From contig JALMQS010000162.1 in NCBI GenBank assembly GCA_024734495.1, forward strand, positions 310,001 through 374,000: a stretch of DNA of 64,000 bases, given 5' to 3'. Origin of the DNA: Forficula auricularia. Lineage: Eukaryota > Arthropoda > Insecta > Dermaptera > Forficulidae. The notes below the pieces were generated by a model. That model was given only the letters and a program-made list of their open reading frames with translations, was not told where the DNA came from and did no database searches. Each line of letters begins with the position of its first letter. Position 1 is the stretch's first letter. The position numbers and the translations under genes are program-made. Below are positions 1 through 11,999 of this stretch, piece after piece.

Positions 1-1590
1 ACCGGGGTCCAGCGGTCAACTTCATAAATGACATCTGATCAAAAGGCGAAAAGGGGGTGGAAATGTACTTTTTTTTGGTTTTTCGCTTATATCTCAAAAA
101 CAATGGGTCGTAAGGAAAGAATTATTCTTAGCATAATGAAAAGTTATAAAATTTACTACAAGATTGCTTCTATTTAGGTTTTCTCTATTCTTTATGGTTT
201 TTGAGATATTTGCCTGCGAATTTCGTTTATGTATGAGAAAAATAAAATTTCCTATATTTTTCGTCAAACATTTGTCTCTATCACCTCAGTCTTTCGTTTT
301 ACAGTAATAGTCTTCAGTAAAGAAGTTGTAGAGCACTCAATTTCTTTTAAAATTATATATAAATTTACGATTTTATCTTCAAATCGTCTGGAGTTATAGC
401 AATTTAAAAATTTCAGGTCGATTTATACATTTTGTTAGAAAACCCCGCAATAGATAAGTATATATATAGGGGGGTTTCAGCTTACATTAATTGCAGGAAA
501 AGATATTTTTCCTGGGATCGTTTGGGATGGTGTGGGTATGCCAAATCTAAGTTTGCGACCTCGAAAGTGTGGGGGACAATTTTTGGCCGAAAAACCTCGA
601 AATTTTTGGACTTTAACCCAAAAACTACCTCCTTCTTCGATTTTTTCCCATTTCGACCATGATGGAGCACGTATTTGACAAAGACAATTCTATACATTTT
701 TAAACTAGATTAAATTTGCTACAATTTAAAAAGTTTTATCTTAATTTGATAATAGTAACCCGTGACTCAATTAGGTTGAAGTTTTGAAAAACTGCAATTT
801 TTTCCAAAAAATCTCAGTTTTTCATTGATAAAATGAAAAGGACTCATCTTAGAAACTTGATTTCTATCTCATTCTATAGGAAATCTTATTGACTTGAACG
901 TTTACTTGGACCACTTTTTTGATAAAACTCTAAGATATCCAGAATATTCCGGACAAGAAATGATCAATTTTTTTCAACAAATCTCAGTTTTTCCTTCATA
1001 AAATGAAAACCATTCATCCTAGAAACTTGATTTCTGTCTCATTATCTAGGAGATTACCAAATGTTAGACCTATATATTATAATAAAAAAATGATTAAATT
1101 TCTGGGCTATCTAGCTTCGAAAAATGTAGAAAATTAGAAAATAAAATCGAATTCTAATTTGAAGAGCTTTTGAATGGATGTAACTAAAAATATATGTTGA
1201 ACACTCAAGTATGCATTAATAAAGTAGAAATGAGTGATATGTTTCAACTTTTTTACTCAAAACGTTCCCTGATAAAAGCAATTGATAAACTATTAAAGCA
1301 GTAAAAGGCCGTACCGAGATTTGAAAATGTTTTCGATTTTTCCTACAATTTCAAAAATCACGCACGAATAATAATAAAAAATTGTATTGAACTCAATGAG
1401 TCCTTTATTAGTAATGAAGCTGTTAAAGCTTTTATTTTTGTGATTAAAATTTGAATTTTTATTTAAATCACACATGTTACCCGCCAAGTCAGCTCGCCGA
1501 GCGTGTGCAAAAACTTTCATGAATACATTTGTTTTAACAGTAAAAAATTCAATTCATTTGTAATAAATGAAAAAATGCTTGGTTAGATAT
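1..1590. other. AT-rich sequence, no gene
   Basis: No coding region is supported. A diverged direct repeat of about 95 bp is present at about 790-895 and 964-1060 (both contain AAATCTCAGTTTTTC and GAAACTTGATTTCT). Confidence 0.5.
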
Positions 1591-1649
1591 AAATCAGTGT
1601 ATTTGAATATCTTCTATCTTAATATTTGAATATCTAAATACCTTGTCTT

Positions 1650-1885
1650 CAGGGGTGCAGGAGGGGTTGAAAAATCCCTTCTTAGGGAGAGACCTCGTGT
1701 CCCCCACGAAGAAAGAGAACAACTGGCGCGCGTGGCTTTCGCCCGGCTGGCTTCGTTTCTTATCATCGAAATACCGTTACTCAAGGCTTGCGCGATTCTC
1801 AAAATTGTCAATCTTATTACTGCCCCAGAAATATCTTACCCGGTACGCTCTGCAAGCTGCGCATGCCGGGCGGTCAGAAATATTA
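1650..1885. other. GC-rich island of unknown nature
   Basis: A 235-bp stretch clearly richer in G+C than its surroundings, bounded by AT-rich TATTTGAATATCT repeats on the left. Short ORFs are open on both strands, but none resembles a family I know. It may be a repeat fragment or foreign insert. Confidence 0.35.
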
Positions 1886-1904
1886 AATTCAAGCTTGAGT
1901 TATG

Positions 1905-2440
1905 TACCAAAAAAGAAGTACTATCTTACTTTAGAGTAAAGTACTTTAAAATATAATTTTACTAAAAAATTTATATAACCTTTTATGTGGTCCCCAAGGT
2001 ACTTAATTAGGATATTGAATTTCATCAAAAATGGTTAAGTCATTTTCAAGATATTTAGAAAAAACTAAAAAAGTACTGAAATAAAGTACTAATGTTTGTG
2101 GGCCGATATGTACCCAAAACTAAACAGCGCTTCATTTTGTTAAAATAATGGTATGTTTTCAATATCATTTCAATTGGTGCAACGGTGTGGAAAAAATCGT
2201 GGACGAAATAAACGATAACATCCATCCATCACCCACTTCCTGAAAAAATCGCACTTTTTACCCATGTAATTTTTAGCAAAACCGTCACGTGCTAAAATTC
2301 AGCCTATTTGAATACTACAATTGTGACTTTAATTGAGATCATGGGTTCCGTAGTCTTTACCTGAGGACCCTTTGAAGTTGCGCTTGCCTCGAGACCGATT
2401 ACAAATACTTTCCCCATGCTCGCATTGGATAAAGTAAAAA
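1905..2440 (+). repeat. Dispersed 'tail' repeat, copy 1
   Basis: Shares long stretches with 24170-24732, 24726-25166 and, inverted, 59291-59830: TCTAGAGTAAAG-like start, GTTTGTGGGCCGATATGTACC, GGTGCAACGGTGTGGAAAAA, CATC tetranucleotides, and an end near GCATTGGATAAAGTAAAAA. Confidence 0.8.
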
Positions 2441-2477
2441 GATATGATTATAAAATGGATCGATGAAATAAATTCAT

Positions 2478-2670
2478 TTGATAAACACAAATTTATTCAT
2501 AAACAGGAACAAAAATGTTGTCTTGATCAAGCAGAGGACAACTTCTTTGTTTCTCTTTATGATTCAACAACTCTGCTACTCTTGGCAAAATAAAAACTTT
2601 TCAACAAATTTATTACTTGGTCTATTTGGAAATAAAATTGAAAAATTATTCATTTATTAAGTAACTCTAG
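2478..2670. repeat. Fragment of palindromic repeat family B
   Basis: Contains CAAGCAGAGGACAACTTCTT and CAACTCTGCTACTCTTGGCAA, found also at 45037-45531, 58536-58810 and 61255-61515. Confidence 0.7.
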
Positions 2671-3466
2671 CGCTTTATGGGCAACGGCTGCATATCGAAC
2701 TGGATTCTAATGGTATCATCATTCTGTAAAAAGTTAATCAAAATCGGTGTTTTTTAATTGGGTCATTTTTGTAGACCGCGGGACCGGACCGGGTTCCGGC
2801 GAAAACGCTGAAACTGCCTTGCGCCGGCCCTGACAATGAGCGTACGTCATGTTATATCAAAATGGTAAACGTATCAAACATCCAAATACTGTTGTTAACT
2901 CGTGTGTATTAAATAATGTGCAATTTTTGAAAGACGTTCAGATATGGATAATGAATACGTTTAACGAAGTACCTATTATGTTATTTATATATCATTTTTG
3001 AATATTTTTCGTACAGTGGAATATTGAGATGCATTTTGAATTAACACTGTCTTTTTAAGTTTGGTGTTCGCTACTTTATTATCCTCGGTATAAACTAAGT
3101 CAATCTAAATAGTTCCTTTTTCTCTTAAGAATGTTTTCAAGTTCTTTCTGGTTAATAGTTAAATAGTTCTTCAGATAATATTCTCTTACTCTACCTATTT
3201 GTTTCAGATTTAGCTCTTTATAATTTAAATATTAACTACAGTAGATTTTCTCCATGAACGCCTGCAAGGTAGTCTATTTAAAATTCAGTTCTTTTGATTA
3301 AGGGTGCGTTTATGTTAGAAATAAGATAAATGTAAAGAGGGGCGATAAAAGGAGCAACACAAACAGAGCAGAATTTTTTACTTTTATTTAATGTTTATAT
3401 AATATATTGGATCGCTGTATTAAACAATAGAAGACACAAATAAATAATATACCTATATAATACATA
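2671..3466. other. No gene; short GC-rich patch
   Basis: Nothing supported except a GC-rich patch at 2775-2835 ending CGCCGGCCCTGA, which may be a repeat terminus. Confidence 0.4.
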
Positions 3467-3651
3467 TTATATACATATATATTTGTATATACCTTGATCA
3501 AAAAAGTTCAGGAATTTATTCAGAAAATCAAAAATACAAATTTGTTCATCAAAATCGATATTGTCCCATTCAAAGTATTCCACATCGACTGCAGTGCACT
3601 TATGCCAGCGCTTGATCAAATCCTCGAAACATTTTTTATACTCGGTATTCA
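3467..3651 (-). pseudogene. Mariner transposase C-terminal fragment
   Basis: The minus strand encodes a degraded YKKCFEDLIKRWHKCTAVDV segment followed by YFEWDNIDFDEQ, the characteristic end of a mariner transposase. It is inverted relative to the related fragment at 4485-5128. Confidence 0.7.
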
Positions 3652-3659
3652 GTATGGAC

Positions 3660-4449
3660 CAGGAATGTTGCGAATATTCGCATCCGCATCCGCAAATGCG
3701 GAGCTTCCGCATTTGGACATCTGCATCCGCATCCGCATTAATCAATGCGGATGTTCATGCGGATGCGAATGTAATACAAGTTGAGACAAGAAAGAAATTG
3801 GGCGGGTTGAGAATGACTGATTCCACGGAAAAGGATATGGAACAATTAGGACCAGGGACATCAAGTTTCATCAGAAAGCCATGCTTAAAAAACGACCTTT
3901 CTATGATGTTAGATTCGTCAAGTGAAGATGAGAGTCAAGAAATACCAGAAAATGGTAGCACTGAAGCTTTACTCAAAAAGGAATTACTGCACTAAAAAAA
4001 GAGTCAATGTGGATGAAAATCTTCTTAAATGGTGGAGTGTTCATCGAGAGGAATTTAAGATATTATCACCGATAGCACGATGAATTTTATCCACTCCACC
4101 AGGTAGTGTTGCTAGCGAACAATTATTTAGTAGCGCGGGTTTAATTTATGAACCTCTGCGTAACCTCCTTGAATCAGAAAAGGCGGCAATAACTCTTTAT
4201 TAAGTATAACGCTCCTATTTTTAATTTCACTTACTAATATGAAAATTAGTAAGTGAAGTTAAAAAAAAATAGGAGCATTATACTTAATAAAAATGTTAAT
4301 AATTACTTTATCATTGTTTTAATTCTTTATTCATATACTATATTTATATAAGATCTTAAACATCCGCATCCGCGGATGTAAGCCTTCAAAAATCCGCATC
4401 CGCATTCACATCCGCGGATGTGAAAAATTCGGCATCCGCAACATCCGTG
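3660..4449 (+). mobile_element. hAT element, 790 bp, nested in mariner remains
   Basis: Flanked by 8-bp duplications GTATGGAC at 3652-3659 and 4450-4457. Ends are CAGGAATGTTGCGAAT and, inverted, CACGGATGTTGCGGAT. Both subterminal regions are full of ATCCGC repeats. Inside is a broken transposase remnant: an acidic SSSEDESQE stretch, then after frame breaks WWSVHREEFKILSPIAR and SVASEQLFSSAGLIYEPLRN, the hAT dimerisation region. Confidence 0.88.
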
Positions 4450-4484
4450 GTATGGACTATCAGAGCCGTTTCCGATTTTTATGA

Positions 4485-5128
4485 TTTTAAAAATGAAATC
4501 GTCTTTTCATCAACGAGTTTGTATTAAATTTTTAGTTAAAAATGGTGCAAAAATGTTGAAGAAGTGTTACTCTAACGAAAACAAACTTTTATCTGTGGCC
4601 CAAGTTTTCATGAAGTCTGTCGAGGATGACGAACGCAGTCGGCATCGAAAACCGGCGAAAATATCGATAATATCAAAGAAACCATGGTCGAAATCCGTAA
4701 ATTGACCAGTGGAGAGGGGAGCGAACTTGAACATCGCTTATGAATCCGTTCAAGACATTTTGTTTAGTGATTTGCCTTTGAGACTCCAAAAAAGAACGGA
4801 TTTGTGGGAATCGCGTAATGCGCGGTCGAACAATGCCATCGTTATCAGCAACTTTTTGACCAAGAACGGAATGAATGCCATCCAACAGCTACCGATTTCG
4901 ACTGATTTGGCTCCCTATGACTTCTTCCTGTTCAGTAGACTCAAAAAATCGCTCCGGGAAACGCGTTTTAGCAGCCAAGTGGAGATAATAAAAAAATCCA
5001 AGACGGCTCTGATGAACAAACCGAAAACCGAATATAAAAAATGTTTCGAGGATTGGACCAAGCTCTGTCATGAGTGCGTTGCAGTCGACGAGGAGTACTT
5101 TGAAGAAGACAATATCGACTTTGATTAA
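4485..5128 (+). pseudogene. Degraded mariner transposase with internal deletion
   Basis: Reads RVCIKFLVKNGAKMLKKCYS and SVEDDERSRHRKP (N-terminal helix-turn-helix region), then LNIAYESVQDILFSDLPLR, then jumps to the end of the catalytic domain with LAPYDFFLFSRLKKSLR (third catalytic Asp) and YFEEDNIDFD before TAA. The first two catalytic Asp residues lie in the deleted part. At least one in-frame stop. Confidence 0.8.
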
Positions 5129-5165
5129 TAGATTTGTATTTTTGATTTTCTGAATAAATTCCTGA

Positions 5166-5235
5166 AACGGTGGATGTGTGTATGTTTATTTGCATCAAGC
5201 AGAGGACAACCTCTATGTTTCTCTTTATAAATAAA
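5166..5235. repeat. Family B fragment
   Basis: Contains GTATGTTTATTTGCATCAAG and GCAGAGGACAACCTCT, shared with 45037-45531. Confidence 0.7.
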
Positions 5236-5369
5236 ATACACGTTAGGTTCAATTAAATTAAAAAATGTGTGAATTTTCTCATTTTCTTTTTATACTCAAA
5301 GATACATATTTCAATATCTTTATGATAAATTATGTACAATTTTTTTTTTTTTTTTGGTGTTTATGTTAT

Positions 5370-5925
5370 GTTATGGATCCTGAAGTATATTTTGAAGAAC
5401 AAAGAAATAGCACTAGAATCAAAAATAAAAGTACTAAATCGGTGTGTAATATCGGTTTTAACCTACGGCTCACAGACCTGGTCTCTCACCGGGAAAATGA
5501 CCAATAAGATTGAAACAACTCATAGAGCCATGATTAGATCCATTCTACAAATAAGAAGGATGGATAAAATAAGATCTGAAGAAATATACAGAAGGACAAA
5601 AACGTCGAATATTTAATCTACATAAAGAAAAGAAAATGGAACTGGGCTGGCCACATTTCCAGGATGAACGATGGAAGATGGACGAAAACGGTAACAGAGT
5701 GGTGCCCATTGGACCACAGAAGGAACCGGGGAAGCAACCCAAAAGATGGTCTGACGACATCGCGAAGGTGGCTGGAAGGGACTTTTGCAGAGTGGCAAGA
5801 CAAAGGAAAGTGTGGACAAAGTTGGGAGAGGCCTATGCCCTAAGGGGCCTGGTACAATAACTAATTAACTATGTGTATATTATGTAATAAACCAAAAAAG
5901 GCTATAAATAAATAAATAAATAAAT
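5370..5925 (+). pseudogene. 3' end of a non-LTR retrotransposon
   Basis: A 5'-truncated, frameshifted RT C-terminus: KIKVLNRCVISVLTYGSQTW, then TTHRAMIRSILQI, then in another frame DERWKMDENGNRVVPIGPQK and RWSDDIAKVAGRDF. It ends in an (AAAT)n tail at about 5905-5925. The frame change falls near 5616. This tail arrangement is typical of endonuclease-reverse transcriptase LINEs of arthropods. Confidence 0.85.
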
Positions 5926-5929
5926 GTAC

Positions 5930-6948
5930 AAAAATTTGGGAATGTATCAGAATGAAGATAAACACGTTTGATTATCACGACATGATGTTTTTGTTTGTTT
6001 TGTTTTCTTTTGTTTTGTTTTTTTTTTTAGTCCCTTAAAGAGGGTTATAATTTCTTTAATAAAAATAATTTCTCTAATAATAATAATTTCTTTAATAAAT
6101 GTGTCGAGTTGCAGACACGACAAGCGATTAGAAAATTAATGTTTCAATCACCTTACCTATATTCATTGTTCGACTAGAAAACCTGGCTCTCCCGCGCTTA
6201 CATATAAAAGAATATTTTTATTTTCGGAAGTATCTTTGCTCCAATCTAAAAAAATGATCTAATGAATATGAGCTGTACATCTGGTTGCCTATGATTCAGG
6301 CAAGCATAGGAAAAGTTAATATAAATTTCCTAATAGGATTTGTTCTTTTATCTTTATAATATTGCCAAAAGTTGAGTTGTGTATGTCTATCCTACACTCT
6401 GAGTATTGTTCTATTTTTCTAATTTAAAAATAAAAGATGCCTCCAATTGCAAAGATTCTTATCAATTAAGAATGATGAGAGACAATTGGATCTAATAAGA
6501 GGCGTTGAAAGGTGTCTCAAGGGCAAAATGGGAAAGCGAATTAATTTTAATTATTCGAAATGAATAAAAGTTTAGAATGATGTGTGATAGTTCAATGGCA
6601 TCTTTTTAAACATGTTATTAAAATTGTTTAAGTTCCATTTTATTTTATTTACCTATATTTTTTAAGAAATCGAATTAGTCTTTTGTTTACTGAGATTTCA
6701 ATAAAATTTATTTTATTCACAATTCAATGTATTCTAAGGTGTATAAGGAATTTATTTATAACATAATTTTGATTAAGCACAGATCTAAAGTGAATCAAAT
6801 CAAAAATTTCAAAATTATGTTAGCCTCTAATATAAACCGAATGTTTTCTACATTTGATTCAATCGCGAATCTAATGTAGGGAATTTTTGTCAAATATTGA
6901 GTGAAAATAATATCTGAACTTATATATTTCTAACTTGAAATAATGATA
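5930..6948. other. AT-rich, no gene
   Basis: Nothing supported beyond simple AT-rich sequence and a short (AATAATTTCTTTAATA) local repeat near 6050. Confidence 0.5.
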
Positions 6949-6950
6949 TT

Positions 6951-7523
6951 AAATAAATTTTATAATTTTTCTCATGAATATATCAAAGAATAATTGATAC
7001 ATCAACGAGAATTATTTTGACCCCGCTTATTTGTAAAAGATATTTATCGCGAGACTACTGCGGATTACGCTATTGGAGTCTGCGGAGTCTTAAGTCTGGA
7101 CCAAGAGAGAAAAAGATGTGATCCACTTAGCTACAATCCAACGTCATTTCGCGTATAGCCTTCTAGACATTCGGATGGATCACCAAGTGAATCGATTAAT
7201 TACTGGCAAGCATTTAACATACATGCTAATAGATCAAGCGCTCTGGACTGGGAGATCGAATATATAACATCTGAGATTTCAAATTCACTTGGTGATCCAT
7301 CCGAATGTCTAGCGGGCTATATGCGAAATGACGTTGGATTGTAGCTAAGTGGATCACATCTTTTTCTCTCTTGGTCCAGACTTAAGACTCCACAGACTCT
7401 AATAGCGTAATCCGCAGTAGTCTCGCGATAAATATCTTTTTCAAATAAGCGCTGTCAAAATAATTCTCGTTGACGTATCAATTATTCTTTGATATATTAA
7501 TGAGAAAAATTATAAAATTTATC
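6951..7523. repeat. Large fold-back element
   Basis: Arms at about 6951-7194 and 7284-7523 are near-perfect inverted copies (for example TCGCGAGACTACTGCGGATT against its complement near 7400), with a spacer of about 90 bp. No ORF. A transcript would form a hairpin of over 200 bp. Confidence 0.9.
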
Positions 7524-7994
7524 TAATATAAACATTTTAGAAAGATTTATTTTTCCCCTGGTGCATTTTTCCTGAATCCTACAATCCTCAATCTTTCAAG
7601 TTTTGGATCAACCATAACCTATATAGCTCCATCCCATGGATATTCTCTTCTTTTAAAGGATGAAATGGTCTATCACAATATTTCATAAACTTTTCCAAAA
7701 CCAGGGCCTTTTTTGACAAGAATTTTGCCTTCCCTTATACTGCTATTACCATAGAGGTTGGAAATTCCTAAATATATGAAAAAACAATTTATTTTAAATA
7801 TCAAATGATTAATTTTAACGAAATTTTCTCTGGAGAGAGAAGGACTGGTAAAACTTTTAATTGAAGTAGTTATCTAGATAATTTAGAAAATGAAGAAAAA
7901 AATAATTGTTTTCCTATGCTTCTGCTAAGGAAGAAAAAAGTTTTACACTGCTGTGGAGAGAGAAAGGAAGCATTTTATTTGTTTCCTTTATTGA

Positions 7995-8090
7995 CCCTTG
8001 AAACCCTGAAGAAGGAGGGAAGAATCATCCGAAACGTCGGTTCGAAGGGAAAGGAGGAAGGATTCCAATAAATTACACCTTATTTGGATA
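7995..8090 (+). repeat. Repeat with hammerhead-like core, family D
   Basis: Contains CTGAAGA at 8006, a degenerate GGA...TCC pairing, and GAAACGTC ending at 8038. It is related to the palindromic copy at 55785-55945. Confidence 0.5.
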
Positions 8091-9060
8091 TGTGTTAATT
8101 TTTTCTTTCCTCCCTACCTCTGGGCTGCCTTCCATTACTTTCATACAAATGATTATGTTTTGATGGTTGAGTTGTTTATCGAAAGAAAAGTTTCGGCTAA
8201 AATCACCTAAATTTTACTTTCTCATCCAAATGCACGAAGTTGCAAAACCTATTTCTGGAGGCCTTTGCAAGTGCTGTGGGAAACATCAAGTCTTAATTTC
8301 AAATGAGATTTTATCATTAAAAATTTCCAATCTATGTGGTTTTAGCCGAAACTTTTATTTCGATAAGTAATAGAATTTTGGAATTAGACTTTTTTCTCAG
8401 AATTCAGGTCAATTTCGGACTAGTATTCCCCGAGCAGGTCAAAAAACTCAAGATTACCCCCCCCCCCCCCTCTAAGGGCTCTAAAGAGTAGCTATGCAAA
8501 ATTTGGTCCAAACACACACACTAACCCACTAACAGTCATATTAAGAAAATAATTAATATCTCTTAAAATATAAAATTTGCTATGTCACTCTACAAGATTT
8601 TATTGTAGTCTAAATCGCTGTAAATTCGCTTAGATTTAGTTTTAGTGGTTTTTAAGAATACAAAAAAACGCTTTTCATGCAGGATTACATAACATGTATG
8701 GTAAACTATAAAAACTATTATATATTTATTTTGAAAAAAAAAACTTATTAGATTATAGATCTTTTCCTTATATTATAATAAACTCAAATTAAATTTTGCA
8801 AGTTCATTATTTATCCATACTATTTATCCATATAGACTAGTAATACTTATTTTTTACTTTACCATACAGGATATGGTCAAGTATTGTAATAGTGCATGAA
8901 AAAAGTGGTTTATTTCCTTCTTTTTTTCAAAATATCTAAAAAACGGCTAAAACTATTTCGATTAAAAAAATTGAGCGAAACCATGGCATTTAGGTCTACA
9001 AAAAAGCTCTAATAAGTGAACATCGAAAAAATTATATTTTACGAGATAATAATTGTTTTG
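8091..9060. other. AT-rich, no gene
   Basis: A poly-C run at 8457-8470 (unstable homopolymer). No supported gene. Confidence 0.5.
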
Positions 9061-9189
9061 TCAAAATGTCTGTTAGTTAGTTAGTTTGTTAGCTAGTTAG
9101 TCTGTGCGTTACCAAATTTGTGGACGAGCTAGCTCAAAAACTAGTGTGAATATCGAAACCAAATTTCACAGGTAGTTTTGGTCCATTGA

Positions 9190-9540
9190 GATTAAGAGCT
9201 GAGAAGATTTTGGTGACTATCGACCCAAAATTAAGGGGGGTCGAGGGGGGGATAAAAATTAAAAATCTAGGTCGTTTGAGCAAACTCAACCAAATATTGT
9301 ATACATAATCAGTGGACCCCCAGAAGTCTAAAAATGCAAAATCTAACCGCCCAAAGGGTGGGGGGGGCGGAGGGCCAAAAAATGAAAATCTTGGTCATTT
9401 ACCAAACTCAACCAAATTTTGTATACATAATCAGTGGGACCCAAGAAGTCTAAAAATGAAAAAACTAACCGCCCCCCCCCCCTACATGATTATAAATAAT
9501 TTTATTAAATATTAAATATAAGTGGCCAGGTTGTATGGTA
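9190..9540. repeat. Tandemly duplicated G-rich repeat
   Basis: Two copies of a block with CAAACTCAACCAAAT and GTATACATAATCAGTGG followed by G- or C-rich runs (9270-9370 and 9375-9485). The right edge CCAGGTTGTATGGTAAAGTC recurs inverted near 11437 and 13847. Confidence 0.7.
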
Positions 9541-9972
9541 AAGTCAAGTGGATGGCCACATCAGAACACGTCAGCTTAATTTTACCTCTAATTATTTATG
9601 AATATTTTAAACCTATAATTTTAAACCGCAGCTTTAATTAAGGTTTCCTAATTATAATCGTAAACAAGGTGAGTCTTCAGGATTTAAATCATTTTTATGC
9701 CAAATAAATATGTGGGTGCCTAAATCACAAAACTATTCACACTAAAAATAATTTTCCTTAATAAAAATTTGACAATTATTGTGAATTTTTAGAATTATAT
9801 ACTATAAATTTAAAAACAAAATTATTCCTGTCCTAACTGGCAAATTACGTTGAAATTTGCTATAGAATAAAATAGATGACCATGGAGAATCCCCCCGTAC
9901 AATAAGATCAGTATCTCAGCTTATTTGTTTCAAAATTGGACAAGTGAGCCAGGCCCGTGCCTCTAGTGTTAC

Positions 9973-10025
9973 TTAAGGCCGGTTGTATGTCCCAAAGTAA
10001 GCTTTGCGACATACAACCGACCCTT
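9973..10025. repeat. Short palindrome, GGCCGGTTGTATGTC family
   Basis: GGCCGGTTGTATGTCCCAAA pairs with its complement within 53 bp. It is a short relative of the fold-back at 53026-53203. Confidence 0.75.
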
Positions 10026-10029
10026 AGAT

Positions 10030-11430
10030 GAACAGCGCGAGTTCTAAAACCTAACTCGAACTAAGAATAATAAAAGTAAAGAGGCCTTATAAATTAAATT
10101 TCGACAATACAGCACAAGACCGAAACTAATAGAAAATAGAGTATTATCGTCTGTGGGGTTAAGGGTTGCAGAGCCATAGAATAAGTAGCAAATTAATAAA
10201 TTATTTCAAATTTATAAATAATTATTACGAAAATAAAAATAAATCTTTAAAAAAAATATATATATATTTCATTTTCGTGTTTTATAAATTAATCACTTAA
10301 GATTAATTCGATTATATTTGACAAGTTTCCATGTAATTGGAACTGGTGAGCGACTTTACAAAGCAAATTTTGAATCGAGGTCATAATTTTGCCCCAGGTT
10401 ACTCCCAGTCTAAAATGAACAAGTTGTTAATGTATATATTTGCCCTATATCTAAGTGTCAGAAAGGTGTCGCCTTAGGTCATTATTCAGTCAGGAATTTC
10501 CTCTCGATCACCTTAGTAACCAATGAGCAATTTTTTTTTTAGTGATATGGTTGCAGGATCAACATATAAAACAATGGAGGCTGCTGACTTTTCAACCAGG
10601 GAATGCTGTCCAAAAAAGTATCCTTCATTTTTTGAAATTTTATTTAATCTTCGCTTTTTTTGGAAATTTTGTCGACTACGGCATTATATTTTCAAATGTA
10701 ACATTAGATTTTTTAAAAATATATTTTGTGACCTTCGTCCAAACGAAGACTGCTTTATATGAGTGAGTCAGAAATTAAGTTTTGTGACTTAAACTCCGCA
10801 GTCCCTGCGATGGAAATCGACCATCTTGCACAATTAATCAGCCTGTCCTATAAGAAAATATTAAATTTCTCCTAATTCTATTGGTATAAGCAAGCTATGA
10901 CTTGTCTATAGGACTCTTAGTTATTTCCGATTTTATATATTGACAGTTATTAGAAATGGATTAGTCCGAAGATTCTCGAATCATTTTTATTTATTCCATT
11001 TTTGTGTTGTTACTATTTTAATAGTTCTTCAGTGAGAACAATTTTTATTCGACTAAAACTCGTCTGGACTTGTCTTTGAAATGCTTGAACTGGAAGATAT
11101 ATCTACCAGGTAGGAAGCTCAAAGCTTCTATCCTTACCCTTTTCGGAAAAATCGTTCATTTTTAATTGCCCCTTGAAACTATGCAACAATTTTATTTCTA
11201 CTTTTCAAAACAAAAATTTTTTTATAGAAATATTTGAAATAACAGATAATAATTTGAAAATTTAAAGATCTTCCTGAAATTTCGAAGATGACCTTATATG
11301 GTATATTTATGAAAATACTCTAAATGTTTGAAATTTTAGCGATGCGCCGCATACACAGCATCCATGAACTGTCTATCCACTGATATATAAGTAATTTGAA
11401 TAGACTAAGGCTCTTTCGTTCTTAAAAATA
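10030..11430. other. No gene seen
   Basis: AT-rich. Short open frames at 10523-10766 resemble nothing known and lie in low-complexity sequence. Confidence 0.5.
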
Positions 11431-11436
11431 AACTGA

Positions 11437-11930
11437 TGTGGCCATCCACATACTTTACCATACAATCTGGCCTCTCTCTTATATTTAATAAAATAATTTA
11501 TAATTATTTACGAAAGCCCCCCCCCCCCACTAATTTTGGGCCCATTAGCAATTGATAATATCTCCTTTTAATTATGATACTATTAGAAATATCAGCTTTC
11601 TTCGATTTTTGTTTGAAAATATTTTTACCCCCCTCCCCTCTCTTTTTGGTCAATATCAATTTCACATAGTGAGTCATTTTCATAAGGTCGTGTAGAGTCC
11701 ATATGGGAAATGTTGTACAAATTGATCTCATATCTCATATCAACAAAATATTTTCGTTTATATTTTTTATCAAATAGTTTTTATTAGAATATTTGAATTT
11801 AAAGGGTAGTTTATTTGAAGTCTAATTAAAAAAACGCTAATTACTACTTTGAAATAATTTTAATTATTAAACAATCGATTATTAATAATTATATTCAATT
11901 TTGAACGAAATTGATTGATTAGTTTTTTGT
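11437..11930. repeat. Dispersed repeat, CTGATGTGGCCATCCACAT family
   Basis: Starts with CTGATGTGGCCATCCACATA, also at 13840 and inverted at about 9550. The later part (11755-11930) is a direct repeat of 12240-12440. Confidence 0.6.
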
Positions 11931-11999
11931 AAAATGGTAAAAAGGTAGAAAACCGTAACAAATGACTGGATGCTGGGTGACTTGTGACCCAGCCTCTCC

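Noticed and set aside
3640..3800. Reading the long open frame at 3561-3995 as a host gene
   Set aside because: It begins in the mariner fragment, crosses the hAT terminus and ATCCGC repeats, and ends in the hAT transposase remnant.
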